40,045 bases of DNA from Bradyrhizobium sp. NAS96.2 (GCF_001908235.1 NZ_LGHK01000142.1:1-40045), one strand, 5' to 3'; positions 29,550 to 37,729 are shown, counted from the stretch's first letter. The notes: generated by a model from the letters alone, not told the origin. Numbers and translations: made by a program.

Positions 29550-29633
29550 TGGCTCAAATCGAGGGAATTCCGTCATTCGCTTCGATGGCACGACCTGCGA
29601 TCATTCGGCCAACATCCAGCAAGAGAGACGACC

Positions 29634-29945
29634 ATGGCGCTGCAGCTGCGACCGAACTGCGAATATTGCGACAAGGACCTGCCACCGAGCGCCACCGACG
29701 CGCGGATCTGCTCCTATGAATGCACATTCTGTGCAGATTGCGCGGAGACCAAGCTCGGCAATGTCTGCCCGAACTGCGGCGGCGGCTTTGCGCCGCGCCC
29801 GATCCGCCCGGCCAAGCCGTGGCGGCCGGGCGTCTGCACCGTGAACCAGCCACCGTCGGACAAGCGGGTGCATCTGAAATACAGCCTTGAGGACTGCGCG
29901 GCGAATACGGCGCGCTTAAGGGATATCAACCCGGAGGAGCGGTGA
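29634..29945 (+). CDS. DUF1272 zinc-ribbon-like protein
   Basis: Small protein of 103 aa with eight cysteines in paired spacing (CEYC at 9-12, CSYEC at 26-30, CADC at 33-36, CPNC at 45-48), which suggests one or two zinc sites. The start MALQLRPNCEYCDKDLPP and the NVCPNCGGGF block match the DUF1272 family as I remember it. The C-terminal half is polar and appears extended beyond the zinc core. No biochemical role is known to me. It lies 84 bases after the Lrp gene and could be co-transcribed with it. Confidence 0.85.
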   Translation: MALQLRPNCEYCDKDLPPSATDARICSYECTFCADCAETKLGNVCPNCGGGFAPRPIRPAKPWRPGVCTVNQPPSDKRVHLKYSLEDCAANTARLRDINPEER

Positions 29946-29975
29946 TCCGTGAGATTGCCCCCCTGCCGCCCGGCT

Positions 29976-30092
29976 CCTTCCCCCTGAAGGGGGAAGGTGG
30001 GATGGGGGTCAGCCGCGGGCGCTGGCGTTCGTGGAGAGATGATCCCCACCCGATTTGCTGCGCAAACCGACCTCCCCTTTTCAAGGGGAGGT
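29976..30092. repeat. Pair of strong hairpins between convergent DUF1272 and fahA genes
   Basis: Hairpin 1: CCTTCCCCCT (29976-29985), GA, AGGGGGAAGG (29988-29997). Hairpin 2: ACCTCCCCTT (30070-30079), TTC, AAGGGGAGGT (30083-30092). Both have ten perfect pairs. The two are related in sequence and bracket a GGGGT/ACCCC-containing core, resembling the larger element at 31429-31588. Confidence 0.85.
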
Positions 30093-30115
30093 GAAGCAGC
30101 GGAATGCGCGGAGAG

Positions 30116-31384
30116 CTACTCCGCCGCGACGATCGTGCCCTCGACCTCACCGAAGCCGACACGATAGCCGTCGCCCTGACACCAGCCGCGCATGACCAGC
30201 GAATCGCCGTTTTCGAGGAACGAGCGCGTGACGCCGCTCGCAAGCTCCACCGGCTCGGTGCCGTTCCAGCTGATTTCGAGCAGGCTGCCGCGCTGATGCT
30301 TTTCCGGACCGGAGATCGTGCCGCTCCCTAAGAGATCGCCGACATTCATCGCACAGCCGCTGGAAGCGTGGTGCACCAGCTGCTGCACCGACGACCAATA
30401 CATGTATTTGAAGTTGGTGCTGCAGATCGTCTTCGCCTCGTTCATCGCGCCGGCGCGCAAGCCCACGTCGAGCTGCATGTCGTAATTGTTCGGCTGGGTC
30501 TGCTTCAGGTAAGCCAGCGGCTCCGGCTCCTGCTTCGGGCCCTGCATGCGGAACGGCTCCAGCGCCTCGCGGGTCACCACCCACGGGCTGATCGAGGTCG
30601 CGAACGCCTTGGCCTGGAACGGACCGAGCGGCACGTATTCCCACTGCTGGATGTCGCGCGCGCTCCAGTCGTTGAGGATGACGAAGCCGAAGATCATCTC
30701 CTCGGCCTGCTTCTCGGTCAGCATCTCGCCCATCGCTGACGCCTGCCCGACGACAACCCCCATCTCGAGCTCGAAGTCGAGCCGCTTGCAGGGGCCGAAG
30801 CTCGGCACCTCAGCGGTCGGTGGCTTGAGCTGGCCGCGCGGCCGCTTGACCTTGGTGCCGCTCACAACGACGGTCGAGGCGCGGCCATTGTAGCCGATCG
30901 GCATGTGCAGCCAGTTCGGCTGCAGCGCGTTGTCCTTGCCGCGGAACATGACGCCGACATTGGTGGCGTGCTCCTTCGACGAATAGAAATCGGTATAGCC
31001 CGAAACGGCAAACGGCATATGCAGCCTGACGTCAGCCATAGGCACCAGCACCCGCGCCCGCAATTCCCTGTTGTCGCGCAGCTCCGGATGATCTGATCGT
31101 AACAGCTCGCTGATCCGCGCCCGCGTCGCCGACCACACCTTTGGCCCGAGCGCCATGAAGGCATTGAGCGACGGCTGCGAGAACACGCCGAGCGGCCCGA
31201 CATCGAGCCGGGAATCCTGCTCGAGCTCCCAGAGATCGAGCACATAGTCGCCGATCGCAACGCCGACGCGCGGAGCCAGTCCATTCGCGGAGAACACGCC
31301 GTAGGGCAGGTTCTGGATCGGGAAGTCGGAGGTCGGCGCGACGTCGATGAAGGAGCGGAGTTTGGGGTCGTTGGGGTGGGGCAT
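30116..31384 (-). CDS. fahA: Fumarylacetoacetase
   Basis: Last enzyme of the homogentisate pathway (422 aa); hydrolyses fumarylacetoacetate to fumarate and acetoacetate. It has the small N-terminal SH3-like domain and the mixed beta-sandwich catalytic domain. Active-site segments are visible: DFYSSKEHATNVG (metal Asp and catalytic His), LDFELEMGVVVG (metal Glu), and ILNDWSARDIQQWEYVPLGPF (metal Asp and oxyanion region). I chose ATG at 31384 (MPHPNDPKL) rather than the TTG at 31402. It is downstream of hmgA on the same strand, separated by 208 bases that contain a long inverted repeat. Confidence 0.95.
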   Translation of the reverse strand: MPHPNDPKLRSFIDVAPTSDFPIQNLPYGVFSANGLAPRVGVAIGDYVLDLWELEQDSRLDVGPLGVFSQPSLNAFMALGPKVWSATRARISELLRSDHPELRDNRELRARVLVPMADVRLHMPFAVSGYTDFYSSKEHATNVGVMFRGKDNALQPNWLHMPIGYNGRASTVVVSGTKVKRPRGQLKPPTAEVPSFGPCKRLDFELEMGVVVGQASAMGEMLTEKQAEEMIFGFVILNDWSARDIQQWEYVPLGPFQAKAFATSISPWVVTREALEPFRMQGPKQEPEPLAYLKQTQPNNYDMQLDVGLRAGAMNEAKTICSTNFKYMYWSSVQQLVHHASSGCAMNVGDLLGSGTISGPEKHQRGSLLEISWNGTEPVELASGVTRSFLENGDSLVMRGWCQGDGYRVGFGEVEGTIVAAE

Positions 31385-31428
31385 GGGGGTTCCGATGTGC
31401 AATCTTGGTGCAACAGCTGATCTTCTTC

Positions 31429-31588
31429 ACCCTCCCCTGGAGGGGGAGGGTCGACGCGAATGAAATGAGCGGCGGGGTGGGGTGACGGTCTATCCGCGAA
31501 CACACCGCCCGTGTTGAGAGATCACCCCACCCCGTTTCGCATTCCGCTTCGCTGCATGCGAACCGACCCTCCCCCTCCAGGGGAGGGT
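31429..31588. repeat. Inverted-repeat element with perfect 25-bp arms inside the homogentisate operon
   Basis: Arms 31429-31453 and 31564-31588 are exact reverse complements over 25 bp, built on CCCTCCCC/GGGGAGGG. Nested within are GGGGTGGGGTGA and TCACCCCACCCC, also complementary, and a GCATGCGAA/TTCGC tract. It begins five bases after the hmgA stop, so hmgA mRNA would end in or read through a very stable fold before fahA. Confidence 0.9.
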
Positions 31589-31592
31589 AAGA

Positions 31593-32939
31593 TCACGGCT
31601 TGTTCGGGTCGAACTTCTTTTCCAAACCCTTCCAGCAATCCGAGTAGTCATCCTGCAGCGTCGACGACTTCGCCGCATGCTCGGTCACGCGCTGCGGGAA
31701 GCGCGTCTCGAACATGAAGGCCATCGTGCCGGTCAGCTTCACTGGCTTGAGTTCACCGTTGCTGGCATGCTCGAAGGCTTCGCGATCAGGGCCGTGCGGC
31801 AGCATCATGTTGTGCAGCGAGATGCCGCCCGGCACGAAGCCCTGCGGCTTGGCATCGTAGACGCCGTAGATCAGGCCCATGAACTCGGACATGATGTTCA
31901 TGTGATACCACGGCGGGCGGAAGGTGTTGTCGGCCACCATCCAGCGCTCCGGGAAGATCACGAAGTCGATATTCGCGGTGCCGGCGGTCTCCGACGGCGA
32001 GGTCAGCACCGTGAAGATCGAGGGATCGGGATGATCGAAGGCGATCGCACCGACCGGCGAGAAGGTGCGCAGGTCGTATTTATAGGGCGCGTAATTGCCG
32101 TGCCAGGCGACCACGTCGATCGGCGAATGCGGCAACGTGGTCTTGAACAGCGCACCGCCCCACTTCACGTAGAGCTCGGTCGGCGTGTCCTTGTCCTCGT
32201 AGGCCGCAACCGGCGTCAGGAAGTCGCGCGAATTGGCCAGGCAATTGGCGCCGATCGGGCCGCGCTCCGGCAGCGTGAAGGCGCCGCCGTAATTCTCGCA
32301 GAGATAGCCGCGCGCCGGGCCATTCGGAATCTCGACGCGGAATTTGACGCCGCGCGGGATCACCACGATCTCGCCCGGCTCGGCATCGATGCGGCCGAAC
32401 TCGGTGACGAGACGCAGATTGCCCTGCTGCAGCACGAACATCATCTCGCCGTCGGCATTGTAGAAATGCTGATCGACCATCGATTTGGTGATGAGATAGA
32501 CGTGCGCAGCCATGCCGGCCTGGGTGTTGGCATCGCCCGCCGTGGTCATGGTCTGCACGCCCTGCAGGAAGGTCATGTCCTCCTTCGGGATCGGCGCCGG
32601 ATCCCAGCGCAGCTGCGCGATCGGCATGTCGTATTCGTGGCACGGCGCGGTGCGCCACAGCCCGGCATCGGCCTTGGCGAAGCGGCCGGAATGCCGCACC
32701 GACGGGCGGATACGATAGAGCCAGGAGCGCTCGTTGGTGCCGCGCGGCGCCGTGAACGGCGAGCCGGACAATTGCTCGGCATAGAGCCCGTAGGCGCAGC
32801 GCTGCGGCGAGTTGCGCCCCATCGGCAGCGCGCCAGGGAGTGCCTCGGTCTCAAAGCTGTTGCCGAAGCCGGACATGTAGCCCGGGGTCACCTGCCCCGA
32901 GCTGCGCACGATCTGATCAGGCGAGGTATTGATGTTCAT
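31593..32939 (-). CDS. hmgA: Homogentisate 1,2-dioxygenase
   Basis: Iron(II) ring-cleaving dioxygenase (448 aa) turning homogentisate into maleylacetoacetate. Characteristic stretches include YMSGFGNSFETEALPGALP at the N-terminus, SWLYRIRPSV, and the C-terminal active-site region with PPWYHMNIMSEFMGLIYG and GGISLHNMMLPHGPD, which hold the His and Glu iron ligands. ATG at 32939 follows AAGGAGGA. The preceding metallo-beta-lactamase-fold gene stops two bases upstream, so the two are translationally linked. Length matches the family. Confidence 0.96.
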   Translation of the reverse strand: MNINTSPDQIVRSSGQVTPGYMSGFGNSFETEALPGALPMGRNSPQRCAYGLYAEQLSGSPFTAPRGTNERSWLYRIRPSVRHSGRFAKADAGLWRTAPCHEYDMPIAQLRWDPAPIPKEDMTFLQGVQTMTTAGDANTQAGMAAHVYLITKSMVDQHFYNADGEMMFVLQQGNLRLVTEFGRIDAEPGEIVVIPRGVKFRVEIPNGPARGYLCENYGGAFTLPERGPIGANCLANSRDFLTPVAAYEDKDTPTELYVKWGGALFKTTLPHSPIDVVAWHGNYAPYKYDLRTFSPVGAIAFDHPDPSIFTVLTSPSETAGTANIDFVIFPERWMVADNTFRPPWYHMNIMSEFMGLIYGVYDAKPQGFVPGGISLHNMMLPHGPDREAFEHASNGELKPVKLTGTMAFMFETRFPQRVTEHAAKSSTLQDDYSDCWKGLEKKFDPNKP

Positions 32940-32941
32940 CA

Positions 32942-33895
32942 CTATCCTCCTTGCAGGGCGGCCCACATTTCCTGGTCGCGCTTGTCGGTCCAGATCACGG
33001 GGTCATCGATCCCGGACGCCTCGTCGTAGGCGCGCGAAACGTTGAACGGCAGGCAATGCTCGTAGATCGCGAACTTCGAGAATTTCGGATCCATCACCTC
33101 GCGCGTCGCCGCCATCGATTCCTTTAAGGAGCGGCCCTTGGCGACGGACGATTCCGCCGCGCCATAGAGCGTGGTGACGAAATCGCGGGTCATCGCGATC
33201 GCATCGCGCCCGGTCTCGAGGCCCTTCAGCGCGTCACCACGGCCTGGCGCGATCGCCTTCGGATTGAAGGCGCGGATCTCGTTCAAGGTCATCGGCCATT
33301 CGCGTAAGTGCGCGTCGCCGCAATAGCAGGCCGAGTGATATTCGATCAGGTCGCCGGAGAACATCACCTCGGCGTCCGGCACCCAGGCGACGATGTCGCC
33401 CGAGGTGTGGCCGGCGCCGAGCTGCATCAGCCGCACCTCGCGCTTGCCGAGATAGATCGACATCTCGCCTTCGAAGGTCAGCGTCGGCCAAGTCAGGCCG
33501 GGGATGCTCGCGGCATCCTGGAACAGCCGCGGGAAGCGGCCATATTCGGAATCCCAGTCCTGCTGGCCGCGTTCCTCGATCAGGCGATAGGTCTCCTGCG
33601 AGGCCACGATGCCCTGCGCGTGATAGGCCGAGGCGCCGAGCACGCGCACCGCGTGATAATGCGACAGCACGACATACTTGATCGGCTTGTCGGTGACGGT
33701 CTTGACCCGCTCGATCACCTTGTTGGCCATCGCGGGCGTCGCCTGGGCGTCGAACACCAGGCAGCCGTCGTCGCCGACGATCACGGCGGTGTTGGGATCG
33801 CCTTCGGCGGTGAAGGCATAGAGATCGGTGCCGATCTCGGAGAAGGTGACCTTCTTCTCCGCGAGATCCGTGGTCGATGCGAAACCTTTGGCCAT
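32942..33895 (-). CDS. Metallo-beta-lactamase-fold protein with altered metal motif
   Basis: Protein of 317 aa of the SoxH-like/MBL-fold group in the homogentisate operon. The fold is clear: GCLVFDAQATPAM, SHYHAVRVLGA, GAGHTSGDIVAW, VMFSGDLIEY. The canonical HxHxDH metal motif reads HYHAVR, with His79 and His81 kept but Val83 and Arg84 replacing the Asp and His. The later His in GAGHT and Asp in SGDL remain, so one metal site may survive. Hydrolysis of an ester or thioester, or a non-hydrolytic role, are both open. ATG at 33895 has AGGA upstream; the polyglutamine DUF2783 gene lies 34 bases before it. Confidence 0.88.
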   Translation of the reverse strand: MAKGFASTTDLAEKKVTFSEIGTDLYAFTAEGDPNTAVIVGDDGCLVFDAQATPAMANKVIERVKTVTDKPIKYVVLSHYHAVRVLGASAYHAQGIVASQETYRLIEERGQQDWDSEYGRFPRLFQDAASIPGLTWPTLTFEGEMSIYLGKREVRLMQLGAGHTSGDIVAWVPDAEVMFSGDLIEYHSACYCGDAHLREWPMTLNEIRAFNPKAIAPGRGDALKGLETGRDAIAMTRDFVTTLYGAAESSVAKGRSLKESMAATREVMDPKFSKFAIYEHCLPFNVSRAYDEASGIDDPVIWTDKRDQEMWAALQGG

Positions 33896-33922
33896 CAGTT
33901 CAATCCTGTCCGTTTGATCAGT

Positions 33923-33956
33923 GCTATTGCTATTGCTGTTGCTGTTGTTGCTGCTG
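33923..33956. repeat. Trinucleotide microsatellite (CAG/CAA)
   Basis: An uninterrupted run of GCT/GTT/ATT triplets on the + strand (CAG, CAA and TAG on the coding strand) covers the 3' end of the DUF2783 gene and its stop codon. The first triplets repeat as GCTATT twice and GCTGTT twice. Confidence 0.85.
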
Positions 33957-34157
33957 GCTTGCATCCAGCGTCCGTCGTTTCGCCAGCGCGATCGCCTCGC
34001 GCAGCACGTCGAGATCGCCGATATGGTTGGCGAGCACCAGAACCAGCGCGGCATCGAGATCGGCGCTCTGCGCGTCGGTGAGGCCGCGATGCGCCTCAAC
34101 GATGGCGCGGAAGGCGTCATCGGGCTTTGCGAAGTTCGAACTGGTCGACAGCGCCAT
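33930..34157 (-). CDS. DUF2783 protein with polyglutamine tail
   Basis: Small helical protein of 75 aa. The core (NFAKPDDAFRAIVEAHRG, then SADLDAALVLVLANHIGD and LREAIALAKRRTL) matches the DUF2783 family of unknown function, often found beside aromatic monooxygenase genes. The C-terminus runs into eight consecutive glutamines encoded by CAG/CAA triplets and ends at TAG, itself one base change from CAG. ATG at 34157 follows GAGGA at good spacing. Nine bases separate it from the FAD monooxygenase stop. Confidence 0.85.
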   Translation of the reverse strand: MALSTSSNFAKPDDAFRAIVEAHRGLTDAQSADLDAALVLVLANHIGDLDVLREAIALAKRRTLDASQQQQQQQQ

Positions 34158-34166
34158 GACGGATCC

Positions 34167-35795
34167 TCAGTTCAAGCCGGATGCGCGCGCCAGCGCCGCG
34201 TCGAGTATCGGCCGCGCCGCGTTTCGGAAGCGCGCCGCGACATAGCCGTCCGGCCGCAGCAGATACGCGGTGCCGGGTGCGGCATCGTAGCGCTGGCCGG
34301 CTAGGCCTTGCGCGTCGACCAGCCCGCCCGCGCCGCCGACCCTGATGGTGCCGACGCCTTCGGGCACATCGACATCAGCGCCATTGCCAAACGTCAGCAG
34401 CGTGAAACGCGTTCCCTGCCTGATGAACGCGTCGGTCAGATAGCTGGAACCGCCACCCGGCTCCGTCACCGGGGCATCCAGCATCGAGGCGCCCGGCCGC
34501 GGGCCGCCGCGCCAGTCGTCGCGATCGCCGCTCGACAGCGGCGTGTCGTAGACCGACGGCACCGACAGGCGGCCGCCATTGACCATACGCTTGCCGAACT
34601 CGGTATCCTCCGCGAGCGACAGCACCGCCTGGCGCAGCCGCGCTTCCTGCTTCGTCGCCGGCGCCATGAAATCGGTCGAGCGGGTGGACTCGCGGATGTT
34701 CTCGTCGGCCGCCGCGCTGCGCTCGATGTGATAGCTCTCAAGCAAGCCTTCGGGCGACAGCCGGCGCAGCACGCGGTCGAGCTTCCACGCCAGATTCTCG
34801 GCGTCCTCGAGCCCGGAATTGGCGCCGCGGGCACCAAACGGCGAGACCTGGTGCGCGGAATCGCCGGCGAAGATCACGCGGCCATGGATGAATTTTGCCA
34901 TCCTGCGGCACTGGAACTTGTAGAGCGAGATCCATTCGAACTCGAACTTGTCATGCCCGAGCATGCGCTCGATCCGCGGCCGCACGTTCTCGGGCTGCTT
35001 CTCGGCTATGGGATCGGCGTCCGGATTGAGCTGCAGATCGATGCGCCAGATGTCGTCGGGCTGCTTGTGCAACAGCGCCGAGCGCCCGGCATGGAACGGC
35101 GGATCGAACCAGAACCAGCGCTCGGTCGGGAACGCCGCCGTCATCTTGACGTCGGCGATCAGGAACTGATCCTCGAACACCTGGCCTGCGAACTCCGCGC
35201 CGACCATCTGCCGCAGCGACGAACGCGCACCGTCGCAGGCGACGACAAACGACGCATGGACCTGGTACGAGCCTTCAGGCGTCGCAATGGTCAGCGCAAC
35301 GCCGTCGTTGCGGCTCTCCAGCGCAATCACCTTGTTGCGCCAGCGCAGGTCGATCTCAGGCAGCTGCTCGACCCGGTCGACCAGATAGGCCTCGGCGTAG
35401 AACTGCTGCAAATTGATAAAGGCAGGCCGCTTGTGGCCTTCCTCCGGGAGCAAATTGAACTGGTAGAGCTGCGAGGCGCCGTGAAAAATCTTGCCGACGC
35501 TCCACACCACGCCCTTCTCGACCATGCGGTCGCCAACGCCGAGGCGATCCCAGAATTCCAGCGAGCGCTTCGAGAAGCAGATCGCGCGCGAGCCCTCGCC
35601 GATCCGGTCGGCATCGTCGAGCAGCACCACGCGCTGGCCGCGCTGTGCAAGATCGATCGCGAGCGACAATCCCACCGGCCCTGCGCCGACCACGACGACC
35701 GAATGCTCCGCGACGTTGGCGCCCGACCGGTCCTGGTCGGGGTGGCGGCGATAGCCGAACTGGGTTTTGGCGTGTGCCGTATTGGCTGATGCCAT
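34167..35795 (-). CDS. FAD-dependent aromatic monooxygenase (MhpA/PheA-like)
   Basis: Group A flavoprotein hydroxylase of 542 aa that would add oxygen to an aromatic ring using NAD(P)H. Motifs: dinucleotide-binding VVVVGAGPVGLSLAIDLAQRG (about 33-53), the NAD(P)H/FAD-linked CDGARSSLR, and the second FAD motif GRVIFAGDSAHQVSPFGARGANSGLEDA. A thioredoxin-like C-terminal domain typical of phenol hydroxylases follows. As first gene of the hmgA-fahA operon it could form homogentisate from a hydroxyphenylacetate, but the substrate is not proved. I chose ATG at 35795; the longer frame starts inside an intergenic repeat. Confidence 0.9.
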   Translation of the reverse strand: MASANTAHAKTQFGYRRHPDQDRSGANVAEHSVVVVGAGPVGLSLAIDLAQRGQRVVLLDDADRIGEGSRAICFSKRSLEFWDRLGVGDRMVEKGVVWSVGKIFHGASQLYQFNLLPEEGHKRPAFINLQQFYAEAYLVDRVEQLPEIDLRWRNKVIALESRNDGVALTIATPEGSYQVHASFVVACDGARSSLRQMVGAEFAGQVFEDQFLIADVKMTAAFPTERWFWFDPPFHAGRSALLHKQPDDIWRIDLQLNPDADPIAEKQPENVRPRIERMLGHDKFEFEWISLYKFQCRRMAKFIHGRVIFAGDSAHQVSPFGARGANSGLEDAENLAWKLDRVLRRLSPEGLLESYHIERSAAADENIRESTRSTDFMAPATKQEARLRQAVLSLAEDTEFGKRMVNGGRLSVPSVYDTPLSSGDRDDWRGGPRPGASMLDAPVTEPGGGSSYLTDAFIRQGTRFTLLTFGNGADVDVPEGVGTIRVGGAGGLVDAQGLAGQRYDAAPGTAYLLRPDGYVAARFRNAARPILDAALARASGLN

Positions 35796-35817
35796 TGCGT
35801 GACCCTGGATGCTCCCT

Positions 35818-35919
35818 CGAGCCTTGTCCGTTCCGATTTCATCGGAACGGGGCTCTCGATTCTTGTTTTGACGCGTTTTCTTCACGCGAACCGGTATCCA
35901 CTTCGCTCGAAAACGCTCT
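35818..35919 (-). repeat. Rhizobial two-stem palindromic element, copy B
   Basis: Minus-strand copy of the element at 17475 and 38908, with GCGTTTTC/GAAAACGC and CCGTTCCGAT/ATCGGAACGG stems. It lies 23 bases upstream of the monooxygenase start, so it is transcribed in the operon leader unless the promoter is inside it. It also adds a spurious 31-codon extension to that frame. Confidence 0.9.
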
Positions 35920-35998
35920 CGTTCTGCCGGCCTTTGGCTGCGGCTTGTTTGACTGGCTTGCGACAGGACCTTGCGGGTCGGCCGCGACCTTGCTAAAT

Positions 35999-36016
35999 TA
36001 GTCTCACTTGCAACTA
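35999..36016. promoter_or_regulatory. Candidate MarR operator
   Basis: TAGTCTCA, CT, TGCAACTA: two 8-bp half-sites in inverted orientation matching at six of eight positions (TAGT..CA), 49 bases before the MarR start and between it and the divergent homogentisate operon. Size and symmetry fit a MarR dimer. Confidence 0.45.
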
Positions 36017-36064
36017 TCTTAAACTCCCAGTCGGGCCCGACGTCAACTCAAATTGGAGGAATTT

Positions 36065-36625
36065 TTGGCCAGGACCTCCGCAAGCCAGCCTCCAGTCCGG
36101 GCGCGCGCCGCCGTGGAAGCCGACGCGCGCGACGATGCCGCGCCGGCGAAGAAGCGCCTCGATCTCTTTCATTTCATGCCGTTCCGCCTGAACCGGCTGG
36201 CGGCCGAGGTGTCCTCGGCGCTGTCGAGCGAATATCAGGCGCGCTACGGCCTCGATATTCCGGAATGGCGCGTGCTCGCGACGCTCGGTTTCCGCAGCGA
36301 TCCCTGCAGCGCGCAATACATCGCGCACTGCACCCGCACCCATAAATCCACCATCAGCCGCGCGGTGTCGGCCTTGATGGAGCGCGAGATCGTCGAGCGC
36401 GTCGAGAACGCCGACGACCGCCGCGAATTCCGCCTGCGGCTGACCAAGAAGGGCCAGGCGCTGTACGAAGAGCTGATCCCGCGCCTGTTGCGCAAGGAAC
36501 AGGAGATCCTGTCCTGCCTGTCCGCGCAGGAGCGCCGCGATCTCGGGCGCCTGCTCGGCAAGGTCGAGAGCAGCCTCGAGCTGGTGCAGACCAGCGAAGA
36601 GGCCGACGCGAAGGACGCGTATTAG
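36065..36625 (+). CDS. MarR-family transcriptional regulator
   Basis: Winged-helix regulator of 186 aa, typically a repressor released by an aromatic ligand. After a basic, disordered N-terminus (about 1-30), the domain (about 35-170) includes RLAAEVSSALSSEYQARYGL, the recognition region THKSTISRAVSALMEREIV and the wing NADDRREFRLRLTKKG. I chose TTG at 36065 because GGAGGA (36055-36060) just upstream is a ribosome site; the frame could be opened at TTG 36053, but that would make this site coding. It is divergent from the monooxygenase-hmgA-fahA operon, the likely target. Confidence 0.92.
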   Translation: MARTSASQPPVRARAAVEADARDDAAPAKKRLDLFHFMPFRLNRLAAEVSSALSSEYQARYGLDIPEWRVLATLGFRSDPCSAQYIAHCTRTHKSTISRAVSALMEREIVERVENADDRREFRLRLTKKGQALYEELIPRLLRKEQEILSCLSAQERRDLGRLLGKVESSLELVQTSEEADAKDAY

Positions 36626-36829
36626 ACACGCACTCCGCTTTGGACACACACTCCGCTGTCGTCCTGGCGAAAGCCAGGATGACGCTGGAGTTGCCTCACC
36701 GCCCCAGCCGAGCATGGCTGCCAAACCCGTCATCCTGAGCAGGCGCGTCAGCGCCGTCTCGAAGGATCCACGGCCGCAGTCGGGCCGTCGTGCTTCGAGA
36801 CGCGCGTTCCGCGCTCCTCAGCATGACGG
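36625..36829. repeat. Cluster of intergenic repeats between convergent genes
   Basis: Three structures fill this gap: (a) a 15-bp direct repeat, GACACGCACTCCGCT (36625-36639) and GACACACACTCCGCT (36643-36657); (b) a hairpin TCCTGGC/GCCAGGA with loop GAAA (36662-36679); (c) a larger element with ends CCGTCATCCTGAG (36727-36739) and CTCAGCATGACGG (36817-36829), inverted with one mismatch, plus inner GTCTCGAA/TTCGAGAC. Type (c) is a common rhizobial intergenic palindrome. Confidence 0.85.
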
Positions 36830-36847
36830 TGATGGAGTTACGCGCAA

Positions 36848-37729
36848 CTACGCCCTGTCGATATGCTTGGCGATCACAGGGAAATAATAATCCTTCGATC
36901 CCTTGTCGATCGCCTCCTGCAGCACGGTGCCGATCAGCTCCGCGCCGCGGATTGTGATGCCAGCGTCGGCGGCGAGTTCCAGCGCGTAGGACAGATCCTT
37001 CAGCGCATATTCGGTCGAGAATGCGCGCTCGGGAAACACGCCGGGCACGATCGCCTTCATGCCGTGGTTGCGCAGCGCGAAGCTGTCGGCCGAGCCCTTC
37101 GACAGGGTGTCCAGCAGCAGTTTCGGATCGACGCCATTGTGCTTGGCCACCGCGACGGCTTCGGCCAACGCATTCACGGTCTCGAACAGCACCATGTTGT
37201 TGAGGATCTTGGTCACCTGCCCGGCGCCGACATCGCCACAATTGGTGACGTCGGTGGCAAAGCAGCGGATCAAGGGCTCGATCGCGGCATAGAGCGCGGG
37301 CACCGCGCCGACCATCACGCTGAGCGTTCCGTCCTGCGCCGCCTGCCGGGTGCGCGCGATCGGCGCATCGGCCCAGGCCGCGCCCTTGGCCTTTAGCTGC
37401 CCGGCGAAATCGCGGGTCTGGCTGACCGACGACGTGCCGAGATCGACCACGACCTGGCCGGCCCTCGCATTCTTCAAAATGCCGTCGCCTTCGAACACCG
37501 CGCGCACGTGTTTGGCGCTCGGCAGGCAGAGGAACAGCACCTCGCTCTGCTTGATGACATCGGCGACCGAGCCGGCAATCTCGGCACCGTCAGCGCGCAA
37601 GCGCTCCAGCGGTTCGGCCGCGAGGTCAAACACCACGACGCGCTTGCCGCTCTTCTTGACGAGATTGCGGCAGATCGGCTCACCCATCACGCCAAGGCCG
37701 ATGAACCCGAGAGTCTTGTAATCAGTCAT
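36848..37729 (-). CDS. Beta-hydroxyacid dehydrogenase family oxidoreductase
   Basis: NAD(P)-dependent enzyme of 293 aa related to 3-hydroxyisobutyrate and tartronate semialdehyde dehydrogenases. The N-terminal Rossmann signature GFIGLGVMGEP (about 8-18) and the catalytic lysine in GAGQVTKILNNM are present. The substrate-binding loop, usually DAPVSGG, reads DAPIART, so specificity probably differs from the named enzymes. I chose ATG at 37729 (MTDYKTLG); the much longer frame upstream reads through the lactonase gene and is a shadow. The gene is 62 bases downstream of the lactonase-like gene and probably co-transcribed. Confidence 0.88.
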   Translation of the reverse strand: MTDYKTLGFIGLGVMGEPICRNLVKKSGKRVVVFDLAAEPLERLRADGAEIAGSVADVIKQSEVLFLCLPSAKHVRAVFEGDGILKNARAGQVVVDLGTSSVSQTRDFAGQLKAKGAAWADAPIARTRQAAQDGTLSVMVGAVPALYAAIEPLIRCFATDVTNCGDVGAGQVTKILNNMVLFETVNALAEAVAVAKHNGVDPKLLLDTLSKGSADSFALRNHGMKAIVPGVFPERAFSTEYALKDLSYALELAADAGITIRGAELIGTVLQEAIDKGSKDYYFPVIAKHIDRA

